Notes: generated by a model from the sequence alone, not told the origin. A stretch of 64,000 nt of DNA from Dysidea avara (GCF_963678975.1 NC_089275.1:30131977-30195976); one strand, 5' to 3'; numbered from the stretch's first letter, positions 21,972-33,985 are shown. Made by a program: numbers and translations.

Positions 21972-23556
21972 TAGGGGTGGGTTGGGGGGGGGGCTTTGGG
22001 GGCTGAAGCCCCCCTTCATATTTAGGCTTTACTTGATCAATATACTGAGTATTATAATGAAATTTTGTCTTAGCATAATTATATGATCACTAATAATGCA
22101 AATAGCAAATACTCATAAAACCACCTTATAAACATTTTTCCAAGGTATTATCAGTGGATTTATGCTAAAGTTTATGTAACAAGGACCCGGATCAGCATTG
22201 GAGGTGTACAAGATCGAGATACTCTAATAGAGAAGTCAGCTAACTACTCTAATAGAACATTCACTGGAAACATGTAGTTGGTTCTGTTATGGAATTTTTC
22301 CAAATCTGCCTGCACCTATACATACAATGAAGTGCATTGGTCTGTTTAAAGGGCTTCATTCATCTACTTGTGTAGTTAATATGTATGACAATACTTAATT
22401 CAGGTACACAATTTCCATTGAAAATGCTCTCAGATTCAATCTTGTATTGCTCAAATTTCAAAATTTTCTACTTTCAACATTATTATTCTAACATGCACCT
22501 ATTCAGTGTTGTGCAATTGTGAGAGGGTGCATCATGTACTTGGTTGTCTGTACCTACCCAAACTTTTCCATTAGCAAAATACTACAGAGTCAGAGAGCCA
22601 TACCTATAATCTAAAACAGGCAGAAAATATTATGAATTTTATGTGGAAATGTCTCCAAATTGCAGTATTTTAGCATCTATTTTTCAAAATTTTCCTGGGG
22701 GGGGGAGGGGGGGCATGCCCCCAGACCCCCTAGTTCCAGCATGCTGGGAAGTGTGCTTCATATGGAAGAATTCAATACAAAAAAAATGACAGACTGCTTT
22801 ATTAGAGTGTTTGAAAATCTTTCTGTCATATAACAGAGATAGCCATACTGAGAGATGATTGATGTATACAAACATCTTTAGTTGTTGATTAGTTGCCTAT
22901 CTAACCAATGAAATCCCTACAAGTGCAAATTATATTCATATGGCAATATGCAACAGTAAGCCTTTTCTATGTCACGTTAATTTTCTTTAACATGATTCAT
23001 TATTGAAGGGAATTCATTAACTCATACAGTGCACATAATAATTGTCTTCAAGGCAAACCCTTCAATTTTTCTTCAAGTGATCACTGTTTACTGTAAACAA
23101 ATTAAATCCAAACCTGGCCGACTGCTTTATTAGAGAACTTCAAAATAATTGTTATTGTATATCAGAAACAATTGTACTTAAAGTCAGTTGCTCTGTATTG
23201 CCTTCTTTAGTGGTCAGCTACTTACTTATTCAGGTAATGAAATCCTTACAACTGTTAAGTATATTCATACCACACAATGAGACAGGTATGACATATTTGG
23301 TTTCTTAAATGTTATTCATTATTAAAGCAGATTCATTGGTCCATATGATGTATATAGCACTTTACAAAGTGTCTATACGCACAAACATTCTGAATGTGTT
23401 ATGTATATCAATGAAATCCATGAAGACTGTATTTACATACTCTAATAGAACATTCACTGATGTCACAAAATTGTTTCCATATGTTGCACACCTCTACCCA
23501 AGAGATAAGTACCTTGAGTTAGCCCCCCCTTTTTATAAATCCTAAATCCACCCCTG
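21972..23556. mobile_element. candidate hAT-like element, 5-bp TSD
   Basis: The right end, reversed, reads CAGGGGTGGATTTAGGATTT. The left end, TAGGGGTGGGTTGGGG, is a degenerate match. The flanks are GTAAG (21967-21971) and GTAGG (23557-23561), four of five bases. The interior has G-runs and a GCATGCCCCCAGACCCCC block near 22711 that also appears, reversed, in the element at 42763. It contains two clusters of the dispersed motif (22211-22264 and 23437-23457). No transposase seen. Confidence 0.45.
22211..22264 (+). repeat. dispersed motif, two copies, inside a hAT-like element
   Basis: AGATCGAGATACTCTAATAG is followed by AGAAGTCAGC, then a second CTACTCTAATAGAACATTCA. This copy keeps the full upstream ATCGA extension. 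Confidence 0.85.
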
Positions 23557-23999
23557 GTAGGAGTGCAATTAATCCCAAATCCTATGGCCTTGTTTCTATA
23601 ATTGCACTGTGAAGTAGCCAATAAATAGTAGAATAACAGAAGCCTTTTAAGTACAACAAGAAAGTGACATGATAAATAGCAAATCAAATAAGCTGACAAA
23701 TAGAAGCCTTTTAAGTGCAACATATGTAGACATTTTGAGTAGCCAATCAGAATTGCTGATATTTGAAACCTTTTTAAGTGCAGCAACATTTAATGATGTT
23801 GTACAAAGAAGAATGATGCAATCATCTGTTAGAAGTTAATGGCCACATAGAACTGGATAGATGCGTACTACAAACCATGAAGAGTGGTCACTATGTGATT
23901 AGTTGGCAATCACACACATTTTCGTGCAATTATGGAATAATTGTACTCATAACACCCAAGATTGCACTCAAATGTGTGTGATTACTTATACAAATCAGA

Positions 24000-24434
24000 A
24001 ACATCTGCTTCATCTTTTTTTTCTGTGGTAAAGAAAAAAAAAGGTTTAAAAATCCCCAAAGCCGACTATAGGCCGGCTTTGGGGTATACAAATACAAAAA
24101 GAAGTGAAATCTAATCCAAAACAGCCAAGCTGTAAAAGGAGTGTGGCCCTCAAAAAGGCTATGGTGAAAAAAGATGTGAAATCCAAGGTGGCGGCCAAGA
24201 AATGGCTGTGTTGGTAGGTTAATGGTAAAAATTTTAATAATGAAAATTCAGGTGAATTTTGTGTTAAGACTAAGCGGCACCAAAATTCACCTGTATTGTC
24301 GTTATTAAAATTTTTACCATAAACCTAAAATCACAGCCATTTCTTGTCTGCCACCTTGGATTTCACATATTTTTCACCATAGCCTTTCTGAGGGCCGCAC
24401 TCTTTTTTTACAGCTTGGTTGTTTTGGATTAGAT
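24000..24434 (+). mobile_element. family A fragment: AT-rich flank plus P1 palindrome
   Basis: The flank (CATCTGCTTCATC, GTGGTAAAG, GGCCGGCTTTGGGGTATAC) leads directly into a P1 palindrome (24109-24434), as in copy 1. The array and the conserved region are absent. The preceding 440 bp (23557-23999) has no recognisable gene. Confidence 0.8.
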
Positions 24435-25221
24435 AATTATATACAAAGAAAGAATCCAGAAGGTTTGGTCAAAATGCATTCAATTTTGTGAATCAAGTTT
24501 CAGTTTCCAAATTTCACACAAATCCTTGCATATAGCTAATCCCACTATGTACCCATAGTGGTTCATTGATCTATCCTCAAATAACATGCCTATTAAAGGT
24601 CATTATAGCATGAGTATTGGAAAAATAAATGTTCTTTTAGCACATACTTCAAACTTGTGTGTGGGCGAGAGAAATTAGTAGTATGTTTTATCATCTAAAT
24701 CACTGTAACTTTAGAACATAGTATTAAGCTATGGACTTTGTGTAAACACCAGCTTACTGTTTGGGGCAAGAGCTTTTGTTCGATACCAAGCTTGTGGATT
24801 TTGAATCATACTAACCTGAAATAGAGCCAAAACTGGCAGTTTTTGAACATTAAATTGTCTGTAAAGGTCACCAAAGTTCAAATTTGAAGTGGCTCCCTAT
24901 CAAAAAGTAATCTTTGTCAAAAATGCAAACTGTTTGCCTAGTCGCATGCTGTTATCCAAAAGTGCACAAAAAGGCCTTTTTAAAGGCTTACAACCCTGAC
25001 TACAAACCTAAGCACCAGCCTATTATGCTATGCTGCAGTACTCAAAAAATTTGCCTATTATGTTCACAATTATGCTCAAACTTTTTGTCTCAACTTTCAT
25101 GTTTAACTAACAATTTTGCACTTTCTGTATACGGATAACAATAAATTTTGACTTGTGTATAAGAAATTGTTCAAATTTAGAAATAGTTCATTTACTAGTA
25201 TTTTAAAACAATGTTAATTTT
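24435..25221. other. no recognisable gene
   Basis: Non-coding apart from a 74-residue open frame (24914-25138) rich in Cys and Leu, with no domain, signal peptide or splice context. It is treated as chance. Confidence 0.4.
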
Positions 25222-25438
25222 AAAATGAAGTAGAGATCTATGCAATAAAAGTAATGAAACAAGAGATGAATGATGGTATTACAGCATAGCTCAGTGGGAA
25301 AGTCCCTACTTTGGCATTGAGCAAAATAATTGTTATAGCTAATGTGTCAAAGTAGGGACTTTCTCACTGAGCTATGCTGTAATATCATCATTCATCTCTT
25401 GTTTCACAACTTTTATTGCATAGATCCCTACTTCATTA
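25222..25438. repeat. palindromic MITE, GAAGTAGRGATC type
   Basis: Arms of about 100 bp are reverse complements, with ATGAAGTAGAGATCTATGC at the ends and CATAGCTCAGTGGGAAAG near the centre. It is the same family as 3164-3425 and has the same tail sequence to its right. Confidence 0.9.
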
Positions 25439-26530
25439 ATAAACTTACAATTAAAAAAAAATAATAGTATTAACATTTAATTAACATTTTAAAAAAAATA
25501 CTAGTTTCATTAGTTTTTTTGTTGTAGCACAGCTAGCTACAATATGACTTGTGACTGTTCTATTAGAATTATACATGACTGTTGTATTATAGTGACTGTT
25601 GTATTAGAGTATATCTCATATCAGCCATGAGGTGTGCAGATAGCTAGACCAATAAGGGGTGAGGTCATCTTGTTTACTGTTAAGTAAACAGCTAGATTGT
25701 TAAGAGGTGTGGTCTCCGTACTCTATTAGTCCACCTAGATCTTTAATTAATGGGCATGGTCACAAACCTATCATGAATGGGATCCCAATCACGGACACTT
25801 GCAGCTATCTAGTTAGTATAGCGCTGGGACTGAAGCACTTCTGAAATCCAGCTCTGAAATAATTCTGTGGTGTCTATATATGTTTGCTGAAAGAAAGTGT
25901 TGATTTAGAAAATTAATGCCTCGATATGGTTTCGTTGGATGAAGAAGACAAGCAGCTTGATTGAAGATAAAAGAAAAGACAAGATGCAGAGGGCCTACAC
26001 TCATCGGAAGCCCAAAATACACATCCTACTGGTGAGTTTGTTATTGTGACATAAAATGGTGGCTGTGTGCTACTTTTTATGGTCTCTAGCCCTGCGACTG
26101 TGGTCAGTGAGGTAGGCAGTAAAGCGGTGAGGCACCAACTTGGGCACCAATGGATTTAGTGCAAGTGGATTGAGTAATATTCTGGCAGTGCTACTCTACT
26201 TTTTAAATTGTCTTTTTCGATCAGTTGTCCAGCATATGCCATTCTTTGTACTGGGGGTGGTAGGCAAGTGCTGTCCATCAAGCCTGGATTAAAAAAACAA
26301 TAAATTTTTTTGAAAGTGAAGCAGTGAGACTAAAATTCGAGTTTAGGAATTTTTTTAAATTCTATAACCGGCCACCTGTAAGTGTTTTGCTATATTTAAT
26401 GCTATTTTTTTATATTATATGGGCTAGTACTATTCCGTATAGGTGATTTTTGTTGTGTAAAATGTCTCTAGTTAAAATGCAGAATTTTGGGCAGCATTCA
26501 AAATTTTCTGGGAGATCCCTACCACACCAT
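25439..26530. mobile_element. tail of the palindrome composite, second copy
   Basis: It contains a run of dispersed motifs in reverse orientation (25554-25620: GACTGTTCTATTAGAATTAT, GACTGTTGTATTATAG, GACTGTTGTATTAGAGTATA). The segment with CCACCTGTAAGTGTTTTGC and TATTCCGTATAGGTGATTTT (26370-26450) matches 3760-3850. It is longer than the copy at 3426-3945, so each copy has had its own insertions or deletions. Confidence 0.55.
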
Positions 26531-26803
26531 TAATTTTGATATAGCAGCTTATTATGTATTAAGTAGCTCATTGGTCTAGAATTACTTTTGGTGTTTTTTT
26601 GTGTGAAAATAATGTTTCGGAAAGTACACAAGGCTACTAAAAGAGTAGCTAAGTATGCCAATCTTTTCCACTGAAATGAATTTGCCGTATTGCAAAACCT
26701 ACCCATTATGCTAGCATTATGCTTGATGCCTCAAAGCACCTGTTGAGCTCCAAATTTTTCCAGGATAATAGGATGGTGCCTATATTATAGCTTAGTGGCT
26801 TTT

Positions 26804-27543
26804 ACTCTGATTCTTCCATACTACTGCACCTGATCTGCCTGCATGCTACTTTCTATGATGATTAATCCATGGCATGTACATACTGGTTTTTCAGCTCACT
26901 CTTCTTAGCCGTTTGCCTGGTTATGGCATGAAAATTAATAGTTTTATTATTCATGAAGCTCAATCACATAATTGTGATACAGGTTGGGTTTTGTCTCATA
27001 TCTCCATAGTCTTTATTCCGATTCCTTTCAAACACTCCTATGATGGTTACTCCATCTACATTGGTTTATCCTGTATCATGACAGAAGTTTGTTCTTATTT
27101 TATGCAAATAATCAGTCATAATTCTGTGATTGTTCATCACATTCTCACCTCACTTGGTACTAAGATTTGCTTTAATGAGTCCTTGAAGTGTGCCAAATTT
27201 CAGCTTAATCGGAGTATGCATTTGTATTTTATGGCAGATTTTTGCAAAATGTACAAAAAACAGTAGAAGAAAAACAAATTAAAAAAACAAATTAAAAAAA
27301 CAAAGAAAAAGTCTGAAACTTTGGCCACTTGTATCTTGGAAATGGCTGAGGAAATTTTCTTCAACTTTGGGATGTGGACTCCCCTACCTGGTAGACACTT
27401 CTGTAGCAAATTTGGTTCTAATCAGATAAGAGGTCACAGAGTTGCATATGCATGTGAATAATGTTTTATTTCTTCCTGTTAATATACTCATGGTGTTGCA
27501 TGCCAGCTTCTTGGGACATACGACACACTACTGTGTGTCTTGA
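26804..27543 (-). mobile_element. family A conserved region with hairpin terminus, no array
   Basis: The sequence matches the conserved part of the copy at 62550-63336: GATTCTTC-TACTACTGCA, GTGACACAGGTTGGG-type, CTTTATTCCGATTCC, TGTGCCAAATTTCA and TCAATATACTCA-type stretches in the same order. It ends at a hairpin terminus GTGTGTCTTGA at 27543 followed by T. A 130-residue open frame here (26874-27266) is broken in the other copies and is not considered a gene. Confidence 0.7.
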
Positions 27544-28484
27544 TTCACCCAGAAATGACCTCTAATCTTTATAAGACTATGTTTTAGTAAAGACCACCTT
27601 CATATAAAGACCATACTAATTAAATCCACAATTGCATACCTAGTTAGACATCTTAAACCACAGCTCACACGAAACATCTACAGTATATTGTAGCTAAACA
27701 TTTGAAAATAGCTTTATTGCTACACTGTATGAGAAATCACTGACTTTCAAAAACTGTACATTGATTACCTACAATAGACACTATGTTGGAATATAGTAGT
27801 TGTCACTGAGCTTTGCCATTTGGATTAGTGACAATTTTACACTACTACTGGTACCAGTGTTTCTTAATTCCATTTGCCAACCTGAACGGGAAATGATTAG
27901 TACCCAATTAGTACTAATATCAGTGTGACTGCTCTATTATAGTATGCAAGTACTAGTCATGCAATATTAACTTTGCTCTCCTAGACCCATATATGTATAT
28001 TAACTACAACAAGCACCATATCTGTGTACTAACCACAACAAGCAACCAGCATAGTAAATGACAGCATGATTCTCGCATCCCAATGTTGTGACCACACCCC
28101 TGCTTGAGTTTGGCTATCTACACACAGTGATAATTTAGAATATTACTTATTTAATGACTTGTATCAAAAAGTCAAGGAAAATAACTCTATCCTCAGCAAT
28201 CTTAGAAAGTTGCATACCTACACTGAATATCCCCAATATGTGCAGGATGTTATCATGGTTTTATTACTGACAAGCAATGCATTGGTTTGCTGGCATGCAC
28301 ACAAGCAGCGCAACAGCAATACATGAAAATAACTCACCAGGTAGGCATTAAAGCGATTGGTTTATCCACTGTCCCAATATTGATTCTGACTCACTACGTG
28401 GTGGCACAAACATCTCCCTCCATTAACTTTGGTTAACAAGTTGAACATGCGCTTATAGATACATGTGATATAAGAATTCATTTA
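27544..28484. other. no recognisable gene
   Basis: Non-coding. One dispersed motif in reverse orientation at 27922-27945 (GTGACTGCTCTATTATAGTA). Confidence 0.4.
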
Positions 28485-28660
28485 GGATAGAACATTCAAT
28501 TATTTCATTCAGCAAATTATTCCATTCAATAATGGTGTGAGGGAAGAAGCTTTTCTAATAGTAGTTGGATGATGTTATAGGTGGTATCAATCGCTGACAG
28601 TGCTATAAATGTGCAAAGTGAGACAAAGAGTGTGGTGAGTAATCCCATATGATATTTGCA
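28485..28660 (-). mobile_element. LINE 3'-terminal coding fragment
   Basis: On the minus strand one frame reads approximately RLIPPITSSNYY, then KSFFPHTIIEWNNLLNEI. The SFFPRTI-EWN pattern is typical of the extreme C-terminus of CR1/Jockey-like LINE ORF2 proteins. Only about 50 codons remain. It is separate from the LINE at 2531-5050. Confidence 0.7.
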
Positions 28661-28672
28661 TAATCCAGTATA

Positions 28673-29317
28673 TTTTACTTTGCGTGGGAGGATCAAAGCA
28701 ATGCTGCGTATTGTATTGCCCATACAGTACTAATCAACTGCATAATTGTAGTGTATGAGTCATACAGTACAGTCATGCAGCTAATTGGGCAAAAACAGTA
28801 CAGTTATGCAGATAATTTATTTAAGGAGTGTTAAGTAAATGACACACTGTAAATCGCTAAAACCAGCAGCCAAACTAATCCTACGAGTTCGTTCTACGGC
28901 TAGGAATAGATTGTATAAACACTTACTGATCGTCTGATCATGAAGCTTTTAAACACATCTCCACTAAGACAGCACGATTGATCATTGTAAATCGCTATAA
29001 CTAGCCAAACTAATCCTATTAGTTTGTTCTACGACTAGAAAAAGATTATATGAACACTTACTGATATCCTTATCACCAAAAATCGCAGCGGTTTGAGTAC
29101 TAGAGAAAATTGCTCCGAGCCAGACGCAACCAGGAAGTACAATATAACACTTAAAGCACCGCCTTGCTTGTGTGTACAAAGAATACAGTACTCGGGGGGT
29201 GTCTCAAGGCAAATACAGCACTTGTCTTTGCCTCGTGCTATAATAGCCTCTCGACACACCCCCTTATACTGTATTAAATTTACCGTACACACACGCGGCG
29301 GTGCTTTAACTCTAACA
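28673..29317. mobile_element. 650-bp TA-flanked repeat, copy 1
   Basis: It matches 55803-56466 end to end, beginning TACTTTGCGTGGGAGGATCA and ending GCTTTAACTCTAACA. Both copies are flanked by TA. It contains two internal hairpins, one near 28725-28800 around CATACAGTAC / TGCATAATTG and one near 29187-29250 around a GGGGGGTGTCT / AGACACACCC-type stem. The minus-strand open frame with CCICLETPPE in both copies is a by-product of the hairpin sequence. Terminal inverted repeats are weak and no transposase is encoded. Confidence 0.7.
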
Positions 29318-29460
29318 TACTGTAAGTCTCTATAATATAGTTTAGACTACAACAAGTTTGATACTGAAATTTGATTGGCTGAAAATGTGGTCTCTAAATC
29401 TCGTAGAGCCACGGTCATGTCCAATAGAGACCACGCTCTGAGACGATACGAAACACGATA

Positions 29461-29825
29461 GTTACGCGCCTATAACATTGGCAACGCATGGGCATTTAAA
29501 TCGCTAGTAACAGCTGTACTGAATTAGAGGGAGGTGTAATGGGCTTGTTTGTACTAATCAACACTACATTACTTGCTTACAAGCAGCTGTCGAGGCACAA
29601 CAACAGCAACAATGAGTTGTAGTCCACTCGCTGAATCCAGTACTTCGATACATAGCACGCGCCTGTAACATTGGCAACGCATGGGCATTTAAACGGGTAG
29701 CAACAGCCACGCTGAGGTCCCGCCATGTCGGGAGGTGTAGAGGGCTTGTTTCTAGTAATTAGCCATACATTTCCTATTTACAAGCAGCTGTCAACTCAAG
29801 GTACAATAACGAGTTGTAGTCTAAA
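29461..29825 (+). repeat. two-unit direct duplication, about 194 bp period
   Basis: Segments starting ACGCGCCTATAACATTGGCA (29464) and ACGCGCCTGTAACATTGGCA (29658) continue in parallel through GGGCATTTAAA, GGGAGGTGTA, GGGCTTGTTT and ACAAGCAGCTGTC. The region has more CpG than its surroundings. An open frame of 89 residues starts in unit 2 (29725) but runs into the foldback at 29830 and has no recognisable domain. It could be a former promoter or first-exon region. Confidence 0.6.
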
Positions 29826-29829
29826 TAAG

Positions 29830-29969
29830 TTAGACGTCAAGAACCACTGGGTTCTACGGGATTCAGAAAACCCTCAGGCCCTTAGTAGCGCCCTCGCTGC
29901 GCTCTGGCGCTACAGCCCAGGGCCTTCGAGTTTTCTAAATCCCGTAGAACCCTGGTTCTTGACGTCTAA
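29830..29969. repeat. 140-bp foldback with conserved core
   Basis: Arms TTAGACGTCAAGAACC... / ...GGTTCTTGACGTCTAA flank a core containing AGGCCCTTAGTAGCGCCCTC, GCTGCGCTCTGGCGCTACAG and CCCAGGGCC. The foldback at 32606-32744 has the same core in reverse but entirely different arms. Confidence 0.9.
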
Positions 29970-31283
29970 CTATTATATATGCAGCCAACTTTAACAACCT
30001 GACATCATTTGCTGTGGTTTAGTCCATTCTACAAAGCATCCAAGTCTTGTTGTAAACTTCAGTTGTTTTTATAACTATGTATCAAAACAGTCATAAGTGA
30101 ATAAACGGATAGCTACCATGAACTAATTCTGGTACTTATCTATATCTAATCCAAAACAGCCAATCTGTAAAAAAAAGGGTGCAGTCCCACAATACAATGG
30201 TGAAAATGGATGTGAAATCTAAGTTGGTGGCCCAGCATGGACAATGTTTATTTGCATTATGGTACAGACAAGTGAGTCATATAATGGGAGTTCACAGTAT
30301 GCATATCTGTGTCATAATTATCTGCTGCTATAGTTTCCATCCCTACGTTCTATTAGAGTAAACATATGTACTATTAGAGTAGTTGATTTAAGCATTCTTT
30401 TTAAATGGATTTACACTGTAGGTGTTACCCAAGGGATTTTTTTGACTTACCCAATTGCTTTGGTAATTTTAGTCATTGCAAGGAGGCTTTTCAGGGTTTG
30501 GATGGCAGGCTCTATGTAGCACCAGTGGAGCACAGTCTATGTAGCACCAGCAAGCCAAAATGGTACAGTTCTTCGAATTAATGTTGCAGAATGATTACCG
30601 TATTGCATTATATGTGTGACCCACTAACCAGTCATTATCACACATTCCTTGAAATCCATTTTATTGCTTATCTGTTATCTATAACAACAAAGGAAGTGTC
30701 AGCCTTTCGTAATGAATATAATAGTCTTGAATTTATAGCACTAGATAGTTTGGAACGGGAATAATTTCAATTTGTGCAGCAACATTTGGGAAATAAATTA
30801 CAGGAACTTATTTAATGAAGATGGAGCTCAGTCTGTCAATGCCCTGTACTGGAAATTTGATCGAGGTATAGTGTTTTCTTGTATGTCTCCGCGTGGACAA
30901 CGATGAAATGACGATGGTAATCTTTATTTCTACAGCAATGTAAATGAACACCCATAACTCACGTGCCATAAGCTGTATGAAAACAAAACAAAGGTATTAC
31001 ATGTATACTCCATAAGAACAGGCAAATCTGATGGTGTAGATAGTGTAAATAGTTGAATACATACTATTGTAACGAGTCACACTCCCAGTATCATACAATA
31101 TAATGTGACCTGTTGAGCAAAAACCAGCCATTTTCATGAAATTCTAATTCTCCATACTAGGAATTTAGAGCCTATAATATCCCTACAAATGCTCACATAT
31201 AAGTACATGTATATACACTACATCTATCTGTATCTGTGCACAAGTAATAAATTAGTATATATATATATATATTAATTGTATAG
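29970..31283. other. end of intron 1: repeat fragments, no gene
   Basis: It holds a half-copy of a P1 palindrome (about 30146-30240, CTAATCCAAAACAGCC then GTAAAAAAAAGGGTGCAG), two dispersed motifs (30346-30384, TTCTATTAGAGTAAACA and ACTATTAGAGTAGTTG) and a short (TA)n run (31255-31272). The last bases, TTGTATAG, form the acceptor of exon 2. Confidence 0.6.
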
Positions 31284-32582
31284 TTGCAAACAGCAGGGGT
31301 TACTACTTTGGTTTCTTTCGTCATCTTGTTCTTGGATGGCCATCCATCATAATGACAACATCAGAATCACAACCAGTAAACTATTTAATTGAGGCTCCAG
31401 GAGTAGGGTATTATAATAGTAGCAATATTACTAGTGATAATGAGGTCATCATTAATCTTCCTCGTACTCTGGTAACATCATCACATGATGATCAGGGTAA
31501 AGGAATTCACCTGGTGACCAGTAGTGATAGGGTGACTGTGATTGGTCAGACTTTGGCACCTATAAGTATTGAAACATTTCTTTGTTTACCCATTACAAAC
31601 TTGTGTGTTGATGAATATGTGTATTATGGGATATCTATACCAAGCTTAAATACATTTCGAACTGCGCAAAGCTATGTGTTAGTAGTTGGTACAGAGGATA
31701 ACACAATAATGAAGTTGACAGTCACACAACCAGTCACCATTAGTGTTAGAAACTCTACTGTTAATCTCACTGCTGGTATACAGTACTCATTTGTGATCAA
31801 TAAGCTCCAAACTGTGTTGATTGGATCAGCTGATGATTTGACTGGAACTAAATTGGTTACAGACAAACCAGTATCTGTGTTGAGTGGTCATCAGTGCAGT
31901 ACAGGGCCAACAAATACTACTTATTCTTGTGATCACCTTACAGAACAAATTCCACCCACCACATTATGGGGTAGAGTATATTATACTGCACCATTAGCCA
32001 CCAGAAGGTCATATACTATTAAAGTACTGGCAGCATATAACTCCACTGTTGTTGATATTTACTGTAACAATACAAGGGAGTCTTATATTATTAGTGAAGG
32101 AGAGTCTGTTAACAAAACTCTCTCACTACAAGAGTATTGTGTCATTAATTCCAGTGGAGAAATTATGGTAGGACAAATAAGTCATGGATTTCAGGATGAC
32201 AATGATGAAGATGACATTGGTGATACAATGATGACACTAGTACCAGCCACAAATCAGTATAGTAGCAAATTTCAGTTTTCTACATTATTACAAGGTCAAT
32301 CAGATTACACTCACTATATTAACATCATAGTGTTAGCACAGTATTATCAACCTGACATGATCTACCTGATATCAGGAGGAGAGAACAGGTCACTAGACAC
32401 ACACCAATGGATACCAATTATGGTCAATGATGTTACTGAAGCTTACAGTTTACAAATAAATGTATCAGAGGGTGTGGTTGAAGTTGTTCATATTAAAACT
32501 TCTGCTATGATAAGTATAATCGCGTATGGATTTAGTGACAGTCATGGCTATGGTCATCCAGTGGAGCATTTCACATTTCAAG
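31284..32582 (+). CDS. exon 2: IgGFc-binding domain
   Basis: An open frame of about 433 codons. It resembles the IgGFc-binding N-terminal domain family: an early RGYYFGFF...IIMTTSES segment, FTFQ-type end, VIINLP, GIHLVTSSDRVTVIG, AQSYVLVVGTEDNT, LTGTKLVTDKPVSVLSGHQC, CDHLTEQIPPTTLWG and ISIIAYGFS near the C-end. The coding starts upstream of the first ATG (31352): acceptor TTGTATAG|TTGC at 31283/31284 gives phase 1 and a frame open into the domain. The donor is TTTCAAG|GTTATA at 32582, again phase 1, so the exon is symmetric. Many sequons suggest a secreted or cell-surface protein. Joined to exon 1 the split codon is GTT; joined to exon 3 it is GCT. Human members of this family occur in mucus proteins; the ligand here is unknown. 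Confidence 0.85.
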
Positions 32583-32605
32583 GTTATATCAATTGTATTT
32601 ATAAT

Positions 32606-32744
32606 AGTTATATGGGCACAATGTGGAGTCTATGAAATTTATAAACCCGAAGGCCCGGGCTGTAGCGCACGAGTGAAGCGAGGGCGCTACTAAGGGCCTG
32701 AGGGTTTATAAATTTCATAGATTCCACATTGTGCCCGTATAACT
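32606..32744. repeat. 139-bp foldback with conserved core, 24 bp after a splice donor
   Basis: Arms AGTTATATGGGCACAATGTG... / ...CACATTGTGCCCGTATAACT flank a core with GGCCCGGGCTGTAGCGC, GAAGCGAGGGCGCTACTAAG and GGCCTGAGGG. The core matches that of 29830-29969 while the arms do not. It lies just inside intron 2. It creates the apparent C-terminus of the open frame, which should not be read as protein. Confidence 0.9.
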
Positions 32745-33047
32745 GCTTTAGACTCTATTTCACATTACACTCAGATTACTTACCTCATCCACGGCTGTTT
32801 CTGCTATAGGTTCGGCAAAAGCGGCTGGTTTTCTTACGATAATACTAGCGTCATGGCAACTATACGTCCTCACGTGACAAAATAATCGCGCTCGTTAAAT
32901 CACTGCATGTGAACAACGCATAGCGATTGGACAAACCGGATTTTGAGCATACATTATATTGTGCCTGAAGGCGTGGAGTATATTAGAAAACAAGGTGGAA
33001 TATATGAGATTTATTACCCACCCAAAACAGCCTAAATAGAGTCTAAG
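32745..33047. mobile_element. candidate short inverted-repeat element
   Basis: TTAGACTCTATTT at about 32749 is matched in reverse by AAATAGAGTCTAA at about 33033-33045. The enclosed sequence is richer in CpG than its surroundings and non-coding. It directly abuts the foldback at 32606-32744, and the two may form one nested unit. No target duplication could be fixed. Confidence 0.4.
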
Positions 33048-33519
33048 TATATATAGTCACATGTATTTGTTCCATATTATGTGACAAGTGTAAGGAAAAC
33101 TAGCACTGATTACTGTTAATAGCAGTAAAAGTACAAAGTTATCTACAGTTGTGGCCATTGGTTTTATTGATACACTTTTTTGTTCTTTTTTACTGGTCAG
33201 TGTTTGCAAAAAAAGATCAAGATACTCTTTGATTTCTTCTTAGTATTTGCATTGCACATTTAAATTATATTTTTGAAAATAGTTCCTATTATGCTGGCAT
33301 AATGCTTGAAACTTTTGCTAGTCTACAAAGCGTAAAACTATGCCAGAACAATCGGTATAAGTGTAACCTAAATGATATACTGCCCACAAAGAATAAACGT
33401 TAATACTGAATACAACCAATCATTGAAAATTCTGTTTGTCCTTTCGTTTGCTTTACTTAATGTTCTTCTTCACCCAGATGTTTACTGACAAAGTTTACTA
33501 GTAATGTAATGACCTGATG
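33048..33519. other. intron 2, no gene seen
   Basis: AT-rich non-coding sequence. A truncated dispersed motif (AAAAGATCAAGATACTCTTT) is near 33211-33230. Confidence 0.4.
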
Positions 33520-33985
33520 CAATGGCGGATCCAGGATGGGAAATGCCCCCCCCCCCCCCACTTTGTGGAGGAGCCATACCTCTGATTAAAATAATAAACT
33601 TTATGCCAGGCCAAGATCAGCTTATAAAACTCATGAAATTATACACATTTTACTTGCATTTATTATGAATTTACCTGAAACTACAGCAAACCAAAATCAA
33701 ACTAGATATGAAATTGTCACTCGGAACCTTTGTGCGTACTAAGCGTCTCTAAAAATAATTATTGTATTGCTGTTGTTTAAGACATTCAGAGCCTTTTAAA
33801 CAACTTTAAATACTTTACAACCATCTGCAAAGGCCAAAATGGTAAAAATTAACATTGAGATACTACTAAGAGATGTATTATTTGCTGCTTTAAAAATGCA
33901 GCAACTAGGAGGATGTGGCTCTCCCTAGCCACCTAGAACTTGCCTGTTTGTGCCCTTCCCCTTTCTAGGTCCTGGATCCACCATG
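33520..33985. mobile_element. hAT-like element, 466 bp, 5-bp TSD
   Basis: The left end CAATGGCGGATCCAGGATGG and the right end, reversed, CATGGTGGATCCAGGACC are inverted repeats. TGATG flanks both sides (33515-33519 and 33986-33990). A C-run follows the left end, as in the copy at 7-107. No coding. Confidence 0.8.

Noticed and set aside
24914..25138. 74-residue Cys/Leu-rich frame
   Set aside because: No domain, no signal peptide, no splice context and no second copy to test conservation.
25270..25300. Possible tRNA gene (TAGCTCAGTGGG)
   Set aside because: No B-box, no cloverleaf partner strands and no acceptor stem; the phrase is mirrored in the other arm of a palindrome.
26874..27266. 130-residue open frame
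   Set aside because: It falls in the family A conserved region, and the equivalent positions in the copies at 50430 and 62550 contain stops.
29035..29292. Cys-rich CCICLETPPE frame, also at 56189-56539
   Set aside because: It lies antisense across the hairpin of a 650-bp repeat and runs past its end in one copy; no zinc-binding domain spacing is recognised.
32583..32635. C-terminal extension of the IgGFc open frame to 32635
   Set aside because: It reads through a good splice donor into a foldback repeat, and the domain ends at the donor.
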